Below are positions 52,739 to 62,731 of a stretch of DNA of 64,000 nucleotides, piece by piece. Origin of the DNA: Allomeiothermus silvanus DSM 9946 (GTDB lineage: Bacteria; Deinococcota; Deinococci; Deinococcales; Thermaceae); assembly GCF_000092125.1 (NCBI RefSeq), contig NC_014212.1:248001-312000 (forward strand). The letters run 5' to 3'. Position numbers and translations under genes: made by a program. Below the pieces are notes generated by a model that was not told the origin of the DNA, made no database searches, and saw only the letters and a list, made by a program, of their open reading frames with translations. The first letter of the stretch is position 1. The number at the start of each line of letters is the position of its first letter.

Positions 52739-53554
52739 CGGGATCTTCACCCCGGGAACGATCCCACCCGAGGAGCAGTCGAGCAAATCCACCCCCCGCT
52801 TCGCCAACTCTTGGGCGAAAGCCACCGTGTCTTCGATGGTCCACCCGCCTTCCACCCAGTCGGTGGCTGAAACCCGCACTAACAGGGGAAGCTCGCTCGG
52901 CCAGATCTCGCGTACCGCCTCTACCACCTCCAGCGGGAAGCGCATCCGGTTCTCCCGGCTCCCTCCGTACTTATCGGTGCGGCGGTTGGAGAGGGGCGAG
53001 AGAAAAGAATGCAGCAAGTAGCCGTGGGCCATGTGCAGTTCGATGACCTGGAAACCGGCCTCTCTCGCCCGCCAAGCGGCTTTCTGGAAAGCGTGTTGTA
53101 TCCCCTCGAGCCCAGCCAGATCCAACTCCTGAGGGATTGGCCAGCCTTCCTGAAAAGCCAGCGCACTCGGGGCCACCGGAGTCCAGGCATGGAGGGGCTT
53201 TCCGCCCTCCCAGGGGCGCGCGGTTCCGGCTTTGCGCCCGGCATGGGCTAGCTGGATCGCAGCCACCGCCCCGTGGGCTTTAATTTTGGCCGCCAGTTCC
53301 CGCAACCCCAAGATGTGTGCGTCTGACCAGATGCCCAGATCCTCTGGGCTGATCCGACCCCGCTCCTCCACTGCGGTGGCCTCTACCACGATCAGCCCGA
53401 CCCCGCCCACGGCTCGGGTGGGATAGTGGAGCAGATGCCAGTCGTTTACCTGCCCGTCTTGCCCCTCGCAGGAGTACTGGCACATGGGGGACATGGCGAT
53501 GCGGTTTTTTAGCGTGACCGAACGAAGCTCGAGCGGCTCGAACAGCAGACTCAT
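52490..53554 (-). CDS. Old Yellow Enzyme family NADH:flavin oxidoreductase (YqjM-like)
   Basis: 354 residues from ATG 53552-53554. FMN-dependent ene reductase. Family marks: [15 protein letters not shown] with the redox Cys of thermophilic OYEs, [34 protein letters not shown] with the His pair, and [13 protein letters not shown]. Likely reduces activated double bonds or detoxifies electrophiles. Divergent from the phosphoglucomutase gene. Confidence 0.9.
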   Translation of the reverse strand: MSLLFEPLELRSVTLKNRIAMSPMCQYSCEGQDGQVNDWHLLHYPTRAVGGVGLIVVEATAVEERGRISPEDLGIWSDAHILGLRELAAKIKAHGAVAAIQLAHAGRKAGTARPWEGGKPLHAWTPVAPSALAFQEGWPIPQELDLAGLEGIQHAFQKAAWRAREAGFQVIELHMAHGYLLHSFLSPLSNRRTDKYGGSRENRMRFPLEVVEAVREIWPSELPLLVRVSATDWVEGGWTIEDTVAFAQELAKRGVDLLDCSSGGIVPGVKIPLGPGYQVPFAQKVRREAFLKTGAVGLITDPLQAEAILREGQADVVFLARALLAEPYWAYRAARTLGVGKAVWPHQYDRAFPG

Positions 53555-53644
53555 AGGCCGGATTCTAGGATGCAAGGGCGAGTGCAATGGTGCCCGTATC
53601 GTCAAATTCCGCGGGTAACGGGTAAGATTCTTCCAGGAGGCCCC

Positions 53645-55291
53645 ATGTCGCTGCACCCTCTGGCCGGAAAGCCCGCCCCACAGGACATTTTGGTCAACAT
53701 TCCCCGCTTGTTGGTGGAGTACTACGCCCTCAGGCCTGACCCCACCGACCCCCTGCAGCAGGTAGCCTTCGGTACCAGCGGCCACCGGGGGACCTCCCAT
53801 CGCCGTACCTTCAACGAGGCGCACATCCTGGCCATCTCCCAGGCGTTGGCCGAGTACCGCGCCCAGTCGGGCATAAGCGGGCCGCTTTTCGTCGGGATGG
53901 ATACCCACGCCCTCTCCGAGGCGGCTTGGGCGAGCGCCATCGAGGTCTTGGTAGCCAATGGCGTTCGTGTGTGCATCGAGAAGGGGCGCGGCTACACTCC
54001 CACCCCGCTGGTTTCGCACGCCATCCTCTCCTACAACCGGGGCCGCAGCCACGGGCTGGCCGACGGGATCGTGATCACCCCCAGCCACAACCCGCCCCAG
54101 GACGGGGGCTTCAAGTACAACCCGCCCTCCGGCGGCCCTGCCGATACCAGCGTCACCGGGGCCATTCAGGAGCGGGCCAACCAGATCCTGCAGGGTGGGC
54201 TGCGCGAGGTGCGGCGGGTGAGTCTGGAAGAGGCGCTCGAGGCTGCCGAGGAGTTCGACTTCGTATCGCCCTATGTCCAGCAGTTGCACGAGATCCTCGA
54301 CCTCGAGGCCATCAAGGCCGCCGGGGTGAAGATCGGGGTGGACCCGCTAGGGGGCTCGAGCCTGGCCACCTGGCAGAAGATCGCCGACCACTACGGCCTC
54401 GACCTGACCATCGTCAACGAGCGCATCGACCCTAGCTTCTCCTTCATGAGCGTAGATAAGGACGGCAAGATCCGTATGGACTGCTCCAGCCCCTACGCCA
54501 TGGCTTCCTTGATAGGGCTAAAGGATCGCTTCGACGTAGCTATCGGCAACGACCCTGACGCTGACCGCCACGGCATCGTGACCCAGGACGGGCTGATGAA
54601 CCCCAACCACTACCTGGCGGTGGCGATCCACTACCTCTTCCAGCACCGTCCAGAGTGGGGGCCGGAGAAGGGGGTCGGCAAGACGCTGGTCAGCAGCAGC
54701 ATGATCGACCGAGTGGCTGCCAGCCTGGGTCGGCGGTTGGTGGAAGTTCCGGTGGGCTTCAAGTATTTCGTGGAGGGACTGTTGCAAGGGACCCTCGGTT
54801 TCGGCGGCGAGGAGAGCGCCGGGGCGAGCTTCCTGCGCAGGGACGGCTCGGCTTGGAGCACTGACAAAGACGGGATCATCCTGGGGCTCTTGGCGGCGGA
54901 GATCCTGGCTAAGACCGGCAAAAGCCCCAGCGGGCACTACAAAGATCTCGAGGCCCGTTTTGGCGCTTCGGCCTATGCGCGTGTAGACGCCCCGGCCAAT
55001 CCGGCCCAGAAAAAAGTCCTGGCCAACCTCCGTCCGGAAATGGTCAGCGCCACCGAACTCGCCGGGGAGCCCATCCTGGCCAAGCTCACCCACGCTCCCG
55101 GCAACGGCGAGCCTATCGGCGGCCTCAAGGTGGTGACCGAGAACGCCTGGTTTGCTGCGCGGCCTTCGGGTACTGAGGACGTGTACAAGATCTACGCGGA
55201 GAGCTTCCGGGGTACAGAGCACCTCGAGCGGCTTATACAAGAGGCCAAGGAAGTAGTGAATGGAGCCTTCCGCTCGGCGGGGGTTTTATAA
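53645..55291 (+). CDS. pgm: phosphoglucomutase, alpha-D-glucose specific
   Basis: 548 residues from ATG 53645 (CCAGGAGGCC upstream). Catalytic serine in ITPSHNPP, metal loop NDPDADRHG, sugar loop [10 protein letters not shown], and phosphate-binding [12 protein letters not shown]. Length and motifs match E. coli Pgm, not the PMM/PGM group. Converts glucose-1-P and glucose-6-P. Confidence 0.94.
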   Translation: MSLHPLAGKPAPQDILVNIPRLLVEYYALRPDPTDPLQQVAFGTSGHRGTSHRRTFNEAHILAISQALAEYRAQSGISGPLFVGMDTHALSEAAWASAIEVLVANGVRVCIEKGRGYTPTPLVSHAILSYNRGRSHGLADGIVITPSHNPPQDGGFKYNPPSGGPADTSVTGAIQERANQILQGGLREVRRVSLEEALEAAEEFDFVSPYVQQLHEILDLEAIKAAGVKIGVDPLGGSSLATWQKIADHYGLDLTIVNERIDPSFSFMSVDKDGKIRMDCSSPYAMASLIGLKDRFDVAIGNDPDADRHGIVTQDGLMNPNHYLAVAIHYLFQHRPEWGPEKGVGKTLVSSSMIDRVAASLGRRLVEVPVGFKYFVEGLLQGTLGFGGEESAGASFLRRDGSAWSTDKDGIILGLLAAEILAKTGKSPSGHYKDLEARFGASAYARVDAPANPAQKKVLANLRPEMVSATELAGEPILAKLTHAPGNGEPIGGLKVVTENAWFAARPSGTEDVYKIYAESFRGTEHLERLIQEAKEVVNGAFRSAGVL

Positions 55292-55295
55292 GGGC

Positions 55296-55700
55296 TCAGA
55301 GCCTATACTCCTCCTCCGAGACGTGCTCGAGCCAGTGTACCGCTACTCCGTTCTCGCTGGCCTGTAGGGCCAGGTGCACCATCGCATAGGTAGCAGAAGC
55401 TCCGTGCCAGTGCTCCTCACCGGGCGGGATATAGATCGTATCGCCCGCCTTGATCTCGAGCACCCCTTCCCCCCGCCGCTGGAACCAGCCGATCCCGCTC
55501 TCCACGTGCAGGATCTGCCCCTTGGGGTGGGTGTGCCAGGCGGTGCGGGCGCCGGGGGTAAACATCACCCGGTAGACCTGTAGGCTCATCGGTTGGGGGC
55601 TCTGGATCAGCTCGCTGATGTAGACCAGCCCGCTGAAGTACTCGGCAGAGCCTTGCCGGGTGGGGCTTTGCGGGACGAACTTCTTCCAGGGGTTTTCCAT
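55296..55700 (-). CDS. cupin protein, mandelonitrile-lyase-like
   Basis: 134 residues with a full cupin: TPGARTAWHTHPKGQ, GDTIYIPPGEEHWHGAS. Four potential metal ligands (H, H, Q, H). Residues before the barrel (GSAEYFSGLVYI) match the family of small cupins near ArsR regulators. It is divergent from an ArsR gene across a 77-base spacer, so is a likely target. Converges on pgm with a 4-base gap. Confidence 0.82.
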   Translation of the reverse strand: MENPWKKFVPQSPTRQGSAEYFSGLVYISELIQSPQPMSLQVYRVMFTPGARTAWHTHPKGQILHVESGIGWFQRRGEGVLEIKAGDTIYIPPGEEHWHGASATYAMVHLALQASENGVAVHWLEHVSEEEYRL

Positions 55701-55718
55701 GCCCTCAATCTACCTCCC

Positions 55719-55765
55719 TTGACTTATTCCAGTATTCCTGCTAACATTTCGATATTTGTTGGAAT
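55719..55765 (+). promoter_or_regulatory. promoter and operator of the ArsR-type gene
   Basis: -35 TTGACT (55719-55724) and -10 TAACAT (55742-55747), 17 bases apart. ATTCCA (55726-55731) and TGGAAT (55760-55765) form a dyad covering the promoter, with an extra ATTCC at 55734. Fits autoregulation by the HTH protein. Confidence 0.6.
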
Positions 55766-55777
55766 GATCCAAAGGAG

Positions 55778-56350
55778 ATGAGCATGGAAACGATCAACCA
55801 AACCCTGTTGGGCTTTTTCCAAGCGCTGGCCGACGCCAACCGCTTGCGTATCGTGGGAGTATTGGCTCAGGGGCCGCAGACCGTCGAGCAGATCTCGGCG
55901 CTGCTCGGCCTGGGGATGTCCACCACCTCGCACCACCTGCGCAAACTGGCCAAGGCCGGGCTGGTAGAGGCCAGAGCAGACGGTCACTACAGCGTGTACT
56001 CGCTGCGTACCCAGACGCTCGAGGAACTGGCCAAGAACCTCTTAAGCCGTGAGACCTTGCCCAGGCTGGCGGGGGAACTCGATATGGACGCCTACGACCG
56101 CAAGGTGCTGGAGACCTTCACCGACGCGGAGGGCCGGATCACCGCCATTCCCAGCCAGAACAAGAAGTTTTTAGTGCTGCTGCGGTACGTCCTCGAGGCC
56201 TTCGAGAAAGGCCAGCGCTACAGTGAGAAGGAGGTCAACGCAATCCTCGAGCGCTACCATGAGGACACCGCCCTGCTCCGCCGGGCTTTAGTGGACTATG
56301 GTTACATGCAGCGAGAAGGGGGTGGTAAAGCCTATTGGCGGGTGGGTTAG
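55778..56350 (+). CDS. ArsR-family regulator fused to DUF2087
   Basis: 190 residues. ArsR winged helix (LADANRLRIVGVLAQGPQTVEQISALLGLGMSTTSHHLRKLAKAGLV, ~16-65) and DUF2087 (KKFLVLLRYVLEAFEKGQRYSEKEVNAILE, ~128-158). No metal-binding cysteines, so it is not an arsenic or metal sensor of the classic type. GGAG precedes the ATG. Confidence 0.87.
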   Translation: MSMETINQTLLGFFQALADANRLRIVGVLAQGPQTVEQISALLGLGMSTTSHHLRKLAKAGLVEARADGHYSVYSLRTQTLEELAKNLLSRETLPRLAGELDMDAYDRKVLETFTDAEGRITAIPSQNKKFLVLLRYVLEAFEKGQRYSEKEVNAILERYHEDTALLRRALVDYGYMQREGGGKAYWRVG

Positions 56351-56501
56351 GGTTGCATCTAGCTCATTGCGGATCGCACACGGCGCAGGATACAAGCGGT
56401 TGGCGATCCGCAACCTTGCTCTTTAATCGCGCCCTTACCCTTATAACGTTTTCTCGCCACTGGCCCCGTGATACGATATTGCGGTGCGTTTTGGGGCCGG
56501 C

Positions 56502-56530
56502 TTGAAGGGGGAGGACAAAAAACTTATACT
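56502..56530 (+). promoter_or_regulatory. promoter of the beta-flower gene
   Basis: TTGAAG (56502-56507), 17 bases, TATACT (56525-56530). AAAGGAG follows and the GTG start is at 56548. Confidence 0.65.
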
Positions 56531-56547
56531 CGGTCAAAGGAGACTTT

Positions 56548-56937
56548 GTGCGTACTGTCCTGTGGGACAAAAACGGTGAGCCAATCCTCTACCATACCGG
56601 GAGTGGGGTGGTCTACACCCTGGCGAACCAGCCGGTAGGGGTGCTGCTCGAGCCGGGGGCGGGCGGTTACCGCGAGGTCGTAGACTTCATGGGTAGGCAT
56701 CACGGCTGGTATCGGGACGGGCTCATGTGGGATTGCGAGGGGTATCTTTTTGCCTTTCGCAAAGGGGTTTCAGCCCCGCTGGAACTGCCTCCGGCCAAGC
56801 CCATCCGGGCTACGCTCAAACCCGTTCCCGCCCCCGGCTACCCGCTCTCCCTACCCTCTCCTTTGCCCCAGTTCAAGCCAAAGTGGAGCCAGTACGACGT
56901 GGGTTCGTTTTTCGGGATCGAGAAGGAGGTGAAGTAA
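56548..56937 (+). CDS. 4-fold beta-flower type protein, unknown
   Basis: 129 residues, GTG start. Repeated short strand pairs (WDKNGEPILYHTGSGVVYTL, GWYRDGLMWDCEGYLFAF) resemble the 4-fold beta-flower domain, and the C-terminal half is Pro-rich and probably unstructured. No enzyme motif. Own promoter; the acyl-CoA dehydrogenase follows after 77 bases. Confidence 0.65.
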   Translation: MRTVLWDKNGEPILYHTGSGVVYTLANQPVGVLLEPGAGGYREVVDFMGRHHGWYRDGLMWDCEGYLFAFRKGVSAPLELPPAKPIRATLKPVPAPGYPLSLPSPLPQFKPKWSQYDVGSFFGIEKEVK

Positions 56938-57014
56938 AGCCTATCGCTGATGGTCTATCGCGCATCGCTAAAAACGGTGATCCGCGATAAGCCATCCGCG
57001 ATACGCGATCTCTT
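56938..57014. repeat. TATCGC/GCGATA-rich spacer
   Basis: Several imperfect inverted repeats (TATCGC, ATCGCG, GCGATA, CGCGATACGCGAT) fill the spacer before the acyl-CoA dehydrogenase. The narG-narH spacer (11960-12010) is built of the same words, so this looks like a small intergenic repeat family. Confidence 0.45.
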
Positions 57015-58160
57015 ATGCCGATAGATTTCACCCTCACCGACGAACAGAAGCAACTCCAGGCCCTGGCCCGGCGCTTTGCCAAAGAGCAGATTGCGCCCGT
57101 TGCCAGCGAGTACGACGCCAAGGAAGAAGTCCCCTGGGCAGTGATCGAGAAGCTTTTCGAAGTGGGCTTGCTCAACGCCATCATCCCCGAGGAGTACGGG
57201 GGGTTGGGACTAGGGATGCTCGAGGAGGTGATCATCGGGGAGGAGCTGGCCTGGGGCTGCATGGGCATCTACACCATCCCCATGGCCTCCGACTTGGGTA
57301 TTACCCCGGTGCTGTTGGCGGGCACCTACGAGCAGAAGCAGCGCTTCTTTAGCAAGCTCACCGCAAAACCCGCCCTAGCCGCTTTTGCCCTCAGCGAGCC
57401 GGGTAACGGCTCGGATGCTGCGGCGCTGCGTACTAGAGCCGTGCGGGACGGCGACTATTACATCTTGAACGGCACCAAGACCTGGATCAGCAATGGGGGA
57501 GAGGCCGAGTGGGTGGTGGTTTTCGCAACAATTAACCCCGAGGCCCGCCACAAGGGTGTGGTAGCCCTGGTGGTCGAGAAGGGCACCCCCGGCTTCAAGG
57601 CCAACAAGCTCCACGGCAAGATGGGTCAGCGGGCTAGCGGAACCTACGAGCTAGTCTTCGAGGACTGCCGGGTTCCGGTGGCAAACCTGCTAGGGCAGGA
57701 GGGGGATGGCTTCAAGATCGCCATGAACACCCTGGACAAGACCCGTATCCCGGTGGCGGCAGGCTCCATTGGGGTGGCGCGGCGGGCCCTGGACGAAGCC
57801 AGCAAGTACGCGCGTGAGCGCGAGGCCTTCGGCAAGCCCATCGCTGAGTTCCAGGCCATTCAGTTCAAGTTGGCCGAGATGCTCATGGGGATTGAGACCG
57901 CGCGGGCGTATACCTATTACGCTGCCTGGCTCACGGACCAAGGATTGCCCCAGGCCCACGCCGCTGCCATCGCCAAAGCCTACGCTTCGGAGATCGCCTT
58001 TGAGGCCGCTAACCAGGCTATCCAGATCCACGGCGGATACGGCTATATGCGCGAATACCCTGTCGAGAAGCTCTTGCGCGACGTGAAGCTTAACCAGATC
58101 TATGAGGGAACCAACGAGATTCAGCGCCTCATCATCGCCCGGCACATCCTGAAGGGGTGA
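57015..58160 (+). CDS. acyl-CoA dehydrogenase
   Basis: 381 residues, complete three-domain fold. FALSEPGNGSDAA and KTWISNGGEA bind FAD; NQAIQIHGGYGYMREYPVEK and the catalytic Glu in QIYEGTNEIQR near the end. Oxidises acyl-CoA to enoyl-CoA and hands electrons to ETF, which is encoded directly downstream. Chain-length preference cannot be told. Confidence 0.93.
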   Translation: MPIDFTLTDEQKQLQALARRFAKEQIAPVASEYDAKEEVPWAVIEKLFEVGLLNAIIPEEYGGLGLGMLEEVIIGEELAWGCMGIYTIPMASDLGITPVLLAGTYEQKQRFFSKLTAKPALAAFALSEPGNGSDAAALRTRAVRDGDYYILNGTKTWISNGGEAEWVVVFATINPEARHKGVVALVVEKGTPGFKANKLHGKMGQRASGTYELVFEDCRVPVANLLGQEGDGFKIAMNTLDKTRIPVAAGSIGVARRALDEASKYAREREAFGKPIAEFQAIQFKLAEMLMGIETARAYTYYAAWLTDQGLPQAHAAAIAKAYASEIAFEAANQAIQIHGGYGYMREYPVEKLLRDVKLNQIYEGTNEIQRLIIARHILKG

Positions 58161-58194
58161 GGGGGCGAAGGCAGGATGCGAAAGGAAGGAACGG

Positions 58195-58947
58195 ATGAAG
58201 TTCATTGCGGTCATACGGCAAGTACCTGACAACGAAGCCAAGCTCCGTATCGAGGGGGGGCGGGTCAGCTACGAAGGCGCGACCTTGATCCTCGACCAGA
58301 TGGACGAGTGGGGCGTAGAAGAGGTAATCCGGCTCAAGGAGCAGCACGGCGGCGAAGCGGTGATTGTGGCTTTGGGCCCGGAGCGCTTTGAGGAGGCCAT
58401 CCGCACTGCCCTAGCGATGGGCGCGGACCGGGGCGTTCATCTCGTCACCGACGCGACCCTTGACCCCATCACCCAAGCCAAAGCCCTGGCCGATACCATC
58501 CGCGACGAGGCCCCTACCTTGGTCTTCACCGGCGGACAGCAATCCGACTGGGACTCACAGGCCCTGGGCGCGGCCCTCGCCGAGGCCTTGGGATGGCCGG
58601 TAGTAACCTGGACGACACACCTCGAACTCGAGGGTGAGGGTGCTTACGCTAAGGCCAAGCACGATCTCGACGAGGGGGCGGAGGTGGTGCGGGTAGCTCT
58701 TCCCGCCGTTTTTACCACCCAGCAAGGGCTCAACGAACCCCGCTACCCCACCCTGCCCGGTATTATGAAAGCCAAGAAGAAGGAGATCCGCAAAGTCCCT
58801 ATCGCTTTCGAGGGCAAGGTGGAGGTGCTCGAGCAGAGCATCCAGGAGCGCTCTCGCTTGGGCAAGCTCATCGATGGAACTAAAGACCCCGTAGCTGCGG
58901 CCAACGAGCTAGTCCGGCTGCTGCACGAGGAAGCAAAAGTGATCTAG
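58195..58947 (+). CDS. etfB: electron transfer flavoprotein beta subunit
   Basis: 250 residues. MKFIAVIRQVPDNEAKLRI start, LILDQMDEWGVEEVIRLKE, and the conserved GGQQSDWDSQALGAALAEAL loop. Holds AMP and contacts the alpha subunit. Same operon as the dehydrogenase (34-base gap) and etfA (26-base gap). Confidence 0.93.
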   Translation: MKFIAVIRQVPDNEAKLRIEGGRVSYEGATLILDQMDEWGVEEVIRLKEQHGGEAVIVALGPERFEEAIRTALAMGADRGVHLVTDATLDPITQAKALADTIRDEAPTLVFTGGQQSDWDSQALGAALAEALGWPVVTWTTHLELEGEGAYAKAKHDLDEGAEVVRVALPAVFTTQQGLNEPRYPTLPGIMKAKKKEIRKVPIAFEGKVEVLEQSIQERSRLGKLIDGTKDPVAAANELVRLLHEEAKVI

Positions 58948-58973
58948 CCATACGGCGCGCCCGGAGGTTATGC

Positions 58974-59921
58974 ATGATTTTAGTCGTACTCGAACACGAT
59001 GGAACCCGGCTGCGTAAAGGCGCCCTCGAGGCCATCACCCGCGCTCGAGGGCTCAATGCCATCGCCGGAAGCGTAGCTGGGGTGTTGATCGGAGAAAACC
59101 TCTCGGCGGTGGCTGAGGAGGCCAGGAAGTACGTCAACGCCCTCTACATAGCCGAGGTCGGCCCCTACACCGCCGAGAAGTGGGCGGCAGCGGCCTACGC
59201 CGCGCAGCAGAAGGCCGGGGCGCAGGTGGTAGTGGCTAGCGGCAGCCGCCAGGGGCGCTCGTGGACCCCCCGGTTGGCGTTCAAGATGGGGGCCGCGCTG
59301 CTCGAGGACACCCTCGAGACCAGCACCGACGGCTCTAAGGTCATCGCCACCCGCTACAGCTTCTTGAATCGCGTCACCGAGAAGCAAGCCGCCGCGCTCC
59401 CGGTGGTTATCACCGCCAAGCCCAATACCACCCCCCTGGCTGAGCCACTGGGCACGGAGGGCAGTGTGGAAGCCTTGAGCGTCGAACTTCCCGCGCAGAA
59501 GGTGGAGGTGCTCGAGCGGGTGGTGGAGCAGAAGAAGGGGGTCTCCCTCAGCGAAGCCACGGTGGTGGTAACCGGCGGGCGTGGGCTGGGTAGCCCCGAG
59601 GCCTTTGCCAAGGTGGAAGAACTAGCCGATCTGCTGGGAGGAGCGGTAGGGGCGACCCGCGCGGTGGTAGATGCAGGCTGGCGGCCCTATAGCGAGCAGG
59701 TGGGGCAGACCGGTAAGGTGGTGCAGCCAGGCGTCTACATCGCCCTAGGGGTCTCAGGTGCGGTGCAGCACCAGGCCGGGATGAACAAGAGCAAGTACAT
59801 CGTGGCGGTGAACAAAGACGCCGAGGCCCCGATCTTCAAGATCGCCGACTACGGGGTAGTGGGCGACGTGCACCAGGTGCTTCCGGCGCTGATCGAGGCG
59901 GCCAAGAAGCTGAAGGACTAG
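58974..59921 (+). CDS. etfA: electron transfer flavoprotein alpha subunit
   Basis: 315 residues. The C-terminal FAD domain is complete: [59 protein letters not shown] and NKDAEAPIF. Passes electrons from the dehydrogenase to the quinone pool. Last gene of the operon. Confidence 0.94.
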   Translation: MILVVLEHDGTRLRKGALEAITRARGLNAIAGSVAGVLIGENLSAVAEEARKYVNALYIAEVGPYTAEKWAAAAYAAQQKAGAQVVVASGSRQGRSWTPRLAFKMGAALLEDTLETSTDGSKVIATRYSFLNRVTEKQAAALPVVITAKPNTTPLAEPLGTEGSVEALSVELPAQKVEVLERVVEQKKGVSLSEATVVVTGGRGLGSPEAFAKVEELADLLGGAVGATRAVVDAGWRPYSEQVGQTGKVVQPGVYIALGVSGAVQHQAGMNKSKYIVAVNKDAEAPIFKIADYGVVGDVHQVLPALIEAAKKLKD

Positions 59922-59964
59922 CAGGCCCCCGGCGCCACCAAGGCCGGATCTGCTCGGAATAGTT

Positions 59965-60102
59965 CTAGTCGTCTGCCGCCGAAGAAGCCGGGTGGGCCGC
60001 GGGGGCAGGCCTCGAGCCCCTTAGCTCAAGCTGCGGCAGCTGCACCACCACCAAGAGGGCCAATAGGCTCAAACCCGCCGCTACCAGAAAGATTTCTGAT
60101 AC
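59965..60102 (-). pseudogene. C-terminal remnant of the MFS exporter
   Basis: About 45 codons (VSEIFLVAAGLSLLALLVVV then a charged tail) form the last helix and tail of an EmrB-type MFS protein. The frame begins exactly at the TA where the IS630-type element ends (60100-60101). The first half of the same gene is at 62732-63311, on the same strand. Confidence 0.7.
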
Positions 60103-60924
60103 CCCTTTTTGTAATATCCTTCCTTCATGACGGTGGTCAATCACCTCACCCTGGAGCAACTGCAACACCGCATCAAACAGGAGAAAGACCCCATCGCCCA
60201 GCTTCGCTTCCTGGCCGTCTACCCTGCCCAAAGGGGATTGGGGGCTCAGGAGATCGCCCAACTCGCCGCTGCAACGCTACAACCCGCAAGGCCCCCAAGC
60301 CCTGAGCGACCGTCGCCATACCAACCCCGGACGCCGGCCCAAGCTGAGACCAGAGGAAAGCGCCCAGATGCACAAAGCCCACCGCCCGATGGCGGTCTTT
60401 GGACGGGCGAGAAACTGCGGCAGTGGGTGGCGCTGGCGGCTTTCGCTCAACCCGATCTACCGCCCGGGCTACCGTCTGAAGGTGCCCCGGCCGGTACACC
60501 GCAAGGGCGACCCGGCGGCGCAGGAGGCCAACCTCTGCCAAAGGGTTGAGGCGGCGCGGGCCATGGTTCTACGTCTGCAGCTTTGTGGAACCGGAGAGCG
60601 GGGCCAGCCTGAGTCTGTTGGTAGATGGGATGGACAGCGAGGTGATGAGCTGGGTGCTGCAGGAGTTTCAGGCCTGGGTAGGGGAAGGGACAGCCTGGGT
60701 GGTGCTGGATTACCTGCCGCCCTATTCGCCGGAGCTACAACCGGCGGAGCGGATGTGGCCGTTGGTGAACGAGGCGGTGGCCAACCGGTACTTTGAGACG
60801 CTGGAGGCGATGATGGCGGTGGTGGCGGAGCGCTGTCAGGTGCTTTCGGCAGACCCGGCTACGGTACGCAAGCATACCCTCTTCCACTGGTGGCCCAGGA
60901 TGAAGGAATCAACGTGAAAGGGTA
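60100..60924 (+). mobile_element. decayed IS630-type insertion sequence
   Basis: Recognisable IS630/Tc1 transposase pieces fall in three reading frames: NHLTLEQLQHRIKQEKDP (60127 frame), RYNPQGPQALSDRRHTNPG (second), GGLWTGEKLRQWV (first again), and WFYVCSFVEPESGASLSLL through LDYLPPYSPELQPAERMWP to 60917 (third). At least three frameshifts, and a central part is missing, so it is inactive. The ends read ATACCCCTTT at left and ATACCCTTTC (reverse strand) at right, both with TCCTTCAT further in, and both flanked by TA, the usual IS630 target. Confidence 0.75.
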
Positions 60925-60956
60925 TAACCTTTCGTTGCATGGCTGTCTCCAAAGCA

Positions 60957-60980
60957 GACCCCGCCCGAGTGGGCGGGGTC
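60957..60980 (-). terminator. hairpin after the unknown gene
   Basis: Perfect 10-bp stem GACCCCGCCC / GGGCGGGGTC with a 4-base loop, 20 bases beyond the stop of the leftward gene. No strong T-run, so termination is only likely. Confidence 0.5.
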
Positions 60981-60999
60981 GTGGCGTCTGGCTATACGG

Positions 61000-62356
61000 C
61001 TATACCTGGCGCTCCTTGGCCCAATCGGGCAGCGTGTCCTCGGGGATGCGCCGGAAGGGCTCGTTTTCGTGGTAGACCTTGCCGTTCTGGTACTGGAAGC
61101 GCCACTCGGCCCAGCCGCCATCCTCGCCCTTGTAGAGGGCGTGGTAGCCCCAGCCGTAGTCGGGCCGCCACAGCGGCACCTCGTCGTAGCCCACCAGCTT
61201 CCAGCGGGTCCCGTCCATGACGAATTCGACGCGGTCCTTGACGGGGAAGTGCTCGGGCGGCAGCCCGAACTGCGGTTCGGCCCATCGCTTCATGCCCCCA
61301 GTATAGCCGGTCTGCTCCTGGGCGGCGAAAGCGCGGCCCCGATAGAGGTCGTCCTCGGCGATGCGGCTGCCCTTGGAGTAGGTGGCGATTTCCGGCCCCA
61401 CGAAAATCTCGGGGCCGCCGTCGAGCTCTTCGGAGAAGTAGTGGACGCCCGTCGGGGTCGTGCCAGGCTTCCTCGGCCAGCCAGCGCCCCGGCTCGCGCC
61501 GGTAGCGGTCGGCGTGGTAGCGCTTGTTCAGCTCGCCGCGCCAATCGAACTCGGGGTCGTCGTACACCAGGCCCTCGGTCAGCTCGAGCAGGTACTTGGT
61601 GCGCTGGGGGTCCCGGCCCGTGCGCAACAGCTCGTCCAGCTCGGCCTTGAGCCCGTCGGCGACGTAGTCTTTCTTGGCGGCCTGGGCGTAAAGCCGGGCG
61701 AACTCGGCGGCGCGGTTGCGGGGCGGGGCGATGAGCAGCGTGCCCTCCTTGCCGATGCCCAGCCCGCTGCGCGAGGGGGGCGGCCCCCAGGCGGGGTCCC
61801 AGTCGAAGGCCGAGGTGCGGGGCACCGCCCCCACGATGGCCCCGCCGTTTCTGCGCACCCACTCGCGGGTCTGCTCGGCCCAGCGGGGGAAGTCGTTGTA
61901 GTCGGCGCTGAAGCTGTCCACCATGAGGGGGTGGCGGTCCCGCTCGCGCAGTAGCTCTTCCATCACGAGCAGGTGGTCGGCCCCGAGCTGGCCGCCGGTG
62001 GTCACCTTGCGCTCGATGAGCTGCTTGATAGGCTCCAGCGCGCCGTGGCGGTCGAGGCCGTCGGTCTGGTGGCGGGCCAGCGTGGCGATGCGGTCGAAGC
62101 TGAGCATCTTGCCCATGCGGCGCGGCAGGTCGAGCATGGCCTCGGTGATGTGGCGCTTTGGATTGTAAGAGGAACGCTGGACGTGGATGCTCTGCAAGGT
62201 CGAGGCCGTCTTCTCGTCTATCAGCGCGGCGTCCTGCACGTCGGCGCGTTGCCAGCGCTTGACGTGGGGGTTGGTGGGGGAAGGTTTCAGCACATAGCCT
62301 GCCCGCCCCATGATGCGGATTTTGCGGGCGAAGGCCACAACACGGGATGGTTTCAT
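61000..62356 (-). pseudogene. unknown ~452-residue protein, frameshifted
   Basis: From ATG 62354-62356 the frame is coherent to LAEEAWHDP near 61452. It then continues sensibly only in another frame (TGVHYFSEELDGGPEIFVG) to a stop at 61000. Removing one base in the CACGACCCCGACGGG stretch (61446-61460) restores one protein. It is basic at the N-terminus (KPSRVVAFARKIRIMGRAGY), rich in Arg, Trp and Tyr in the C-terminal third, with no membrane helix or signal. I recognise no family. Its place between a broken exporter's halves, next to an IS, suggests a mobile or phage-like origin; the frameshift may be natural decay or a sequencing error. Confidence 0.6.
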
Positions 62357-62731
62357 GAGTGACGACTCCCCGTTCTGAGACGCTTCTTTCGCCGCCGGTA
62401 GGCGGGGTAGAACGGGGCTTCACCCCGCTTCGCGGCGAAAAAAGCATCTCGGTTCTCACGGGGCTGCCCGTGCAGCGCCCATCCCCGAGGCGTAGTTTCG
62501 CGGCGATAGCCGGGTAGGCTCCGTCCGAGCCCAGAAAGACCTTGACACCCCGCTTCGCGGCGAAGAAAACGCCGCCGTATCAGCAGGCGTATGGCAATGC
62601 TTCCCGCCCCGCCTTGGCGGGGCGGATGCCACGGGTGTTCGTTTGGAGTTTTACCCATCGGACTACCCGATGGAACCCCCTACTCCAAGTTTCAAGGTGC
62701 ACGGGGACGGTCCCCCATCGGGACGGGCTAT
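62357..62731. repeat. repeat-rich junction inside the broken exporter
   Basis: 375 bases without a gene. GAGACGCTTCTTTCGCCGCC at 62375-62394 with a GGTAGGCGGGGTAG continuation is a third copy of the dispersed repeat. Related AGCATCTCGG, GTAGTTTCGCGGCGATAGCC and two CCCCGCTTCGCGGCGAA units follow. Hairpin CCGCCCCGCC-TT-GGCGGGGCGG lies at about 62609-62630. The sequence joins exporter coding at about 62732. Confidence 0.7.
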
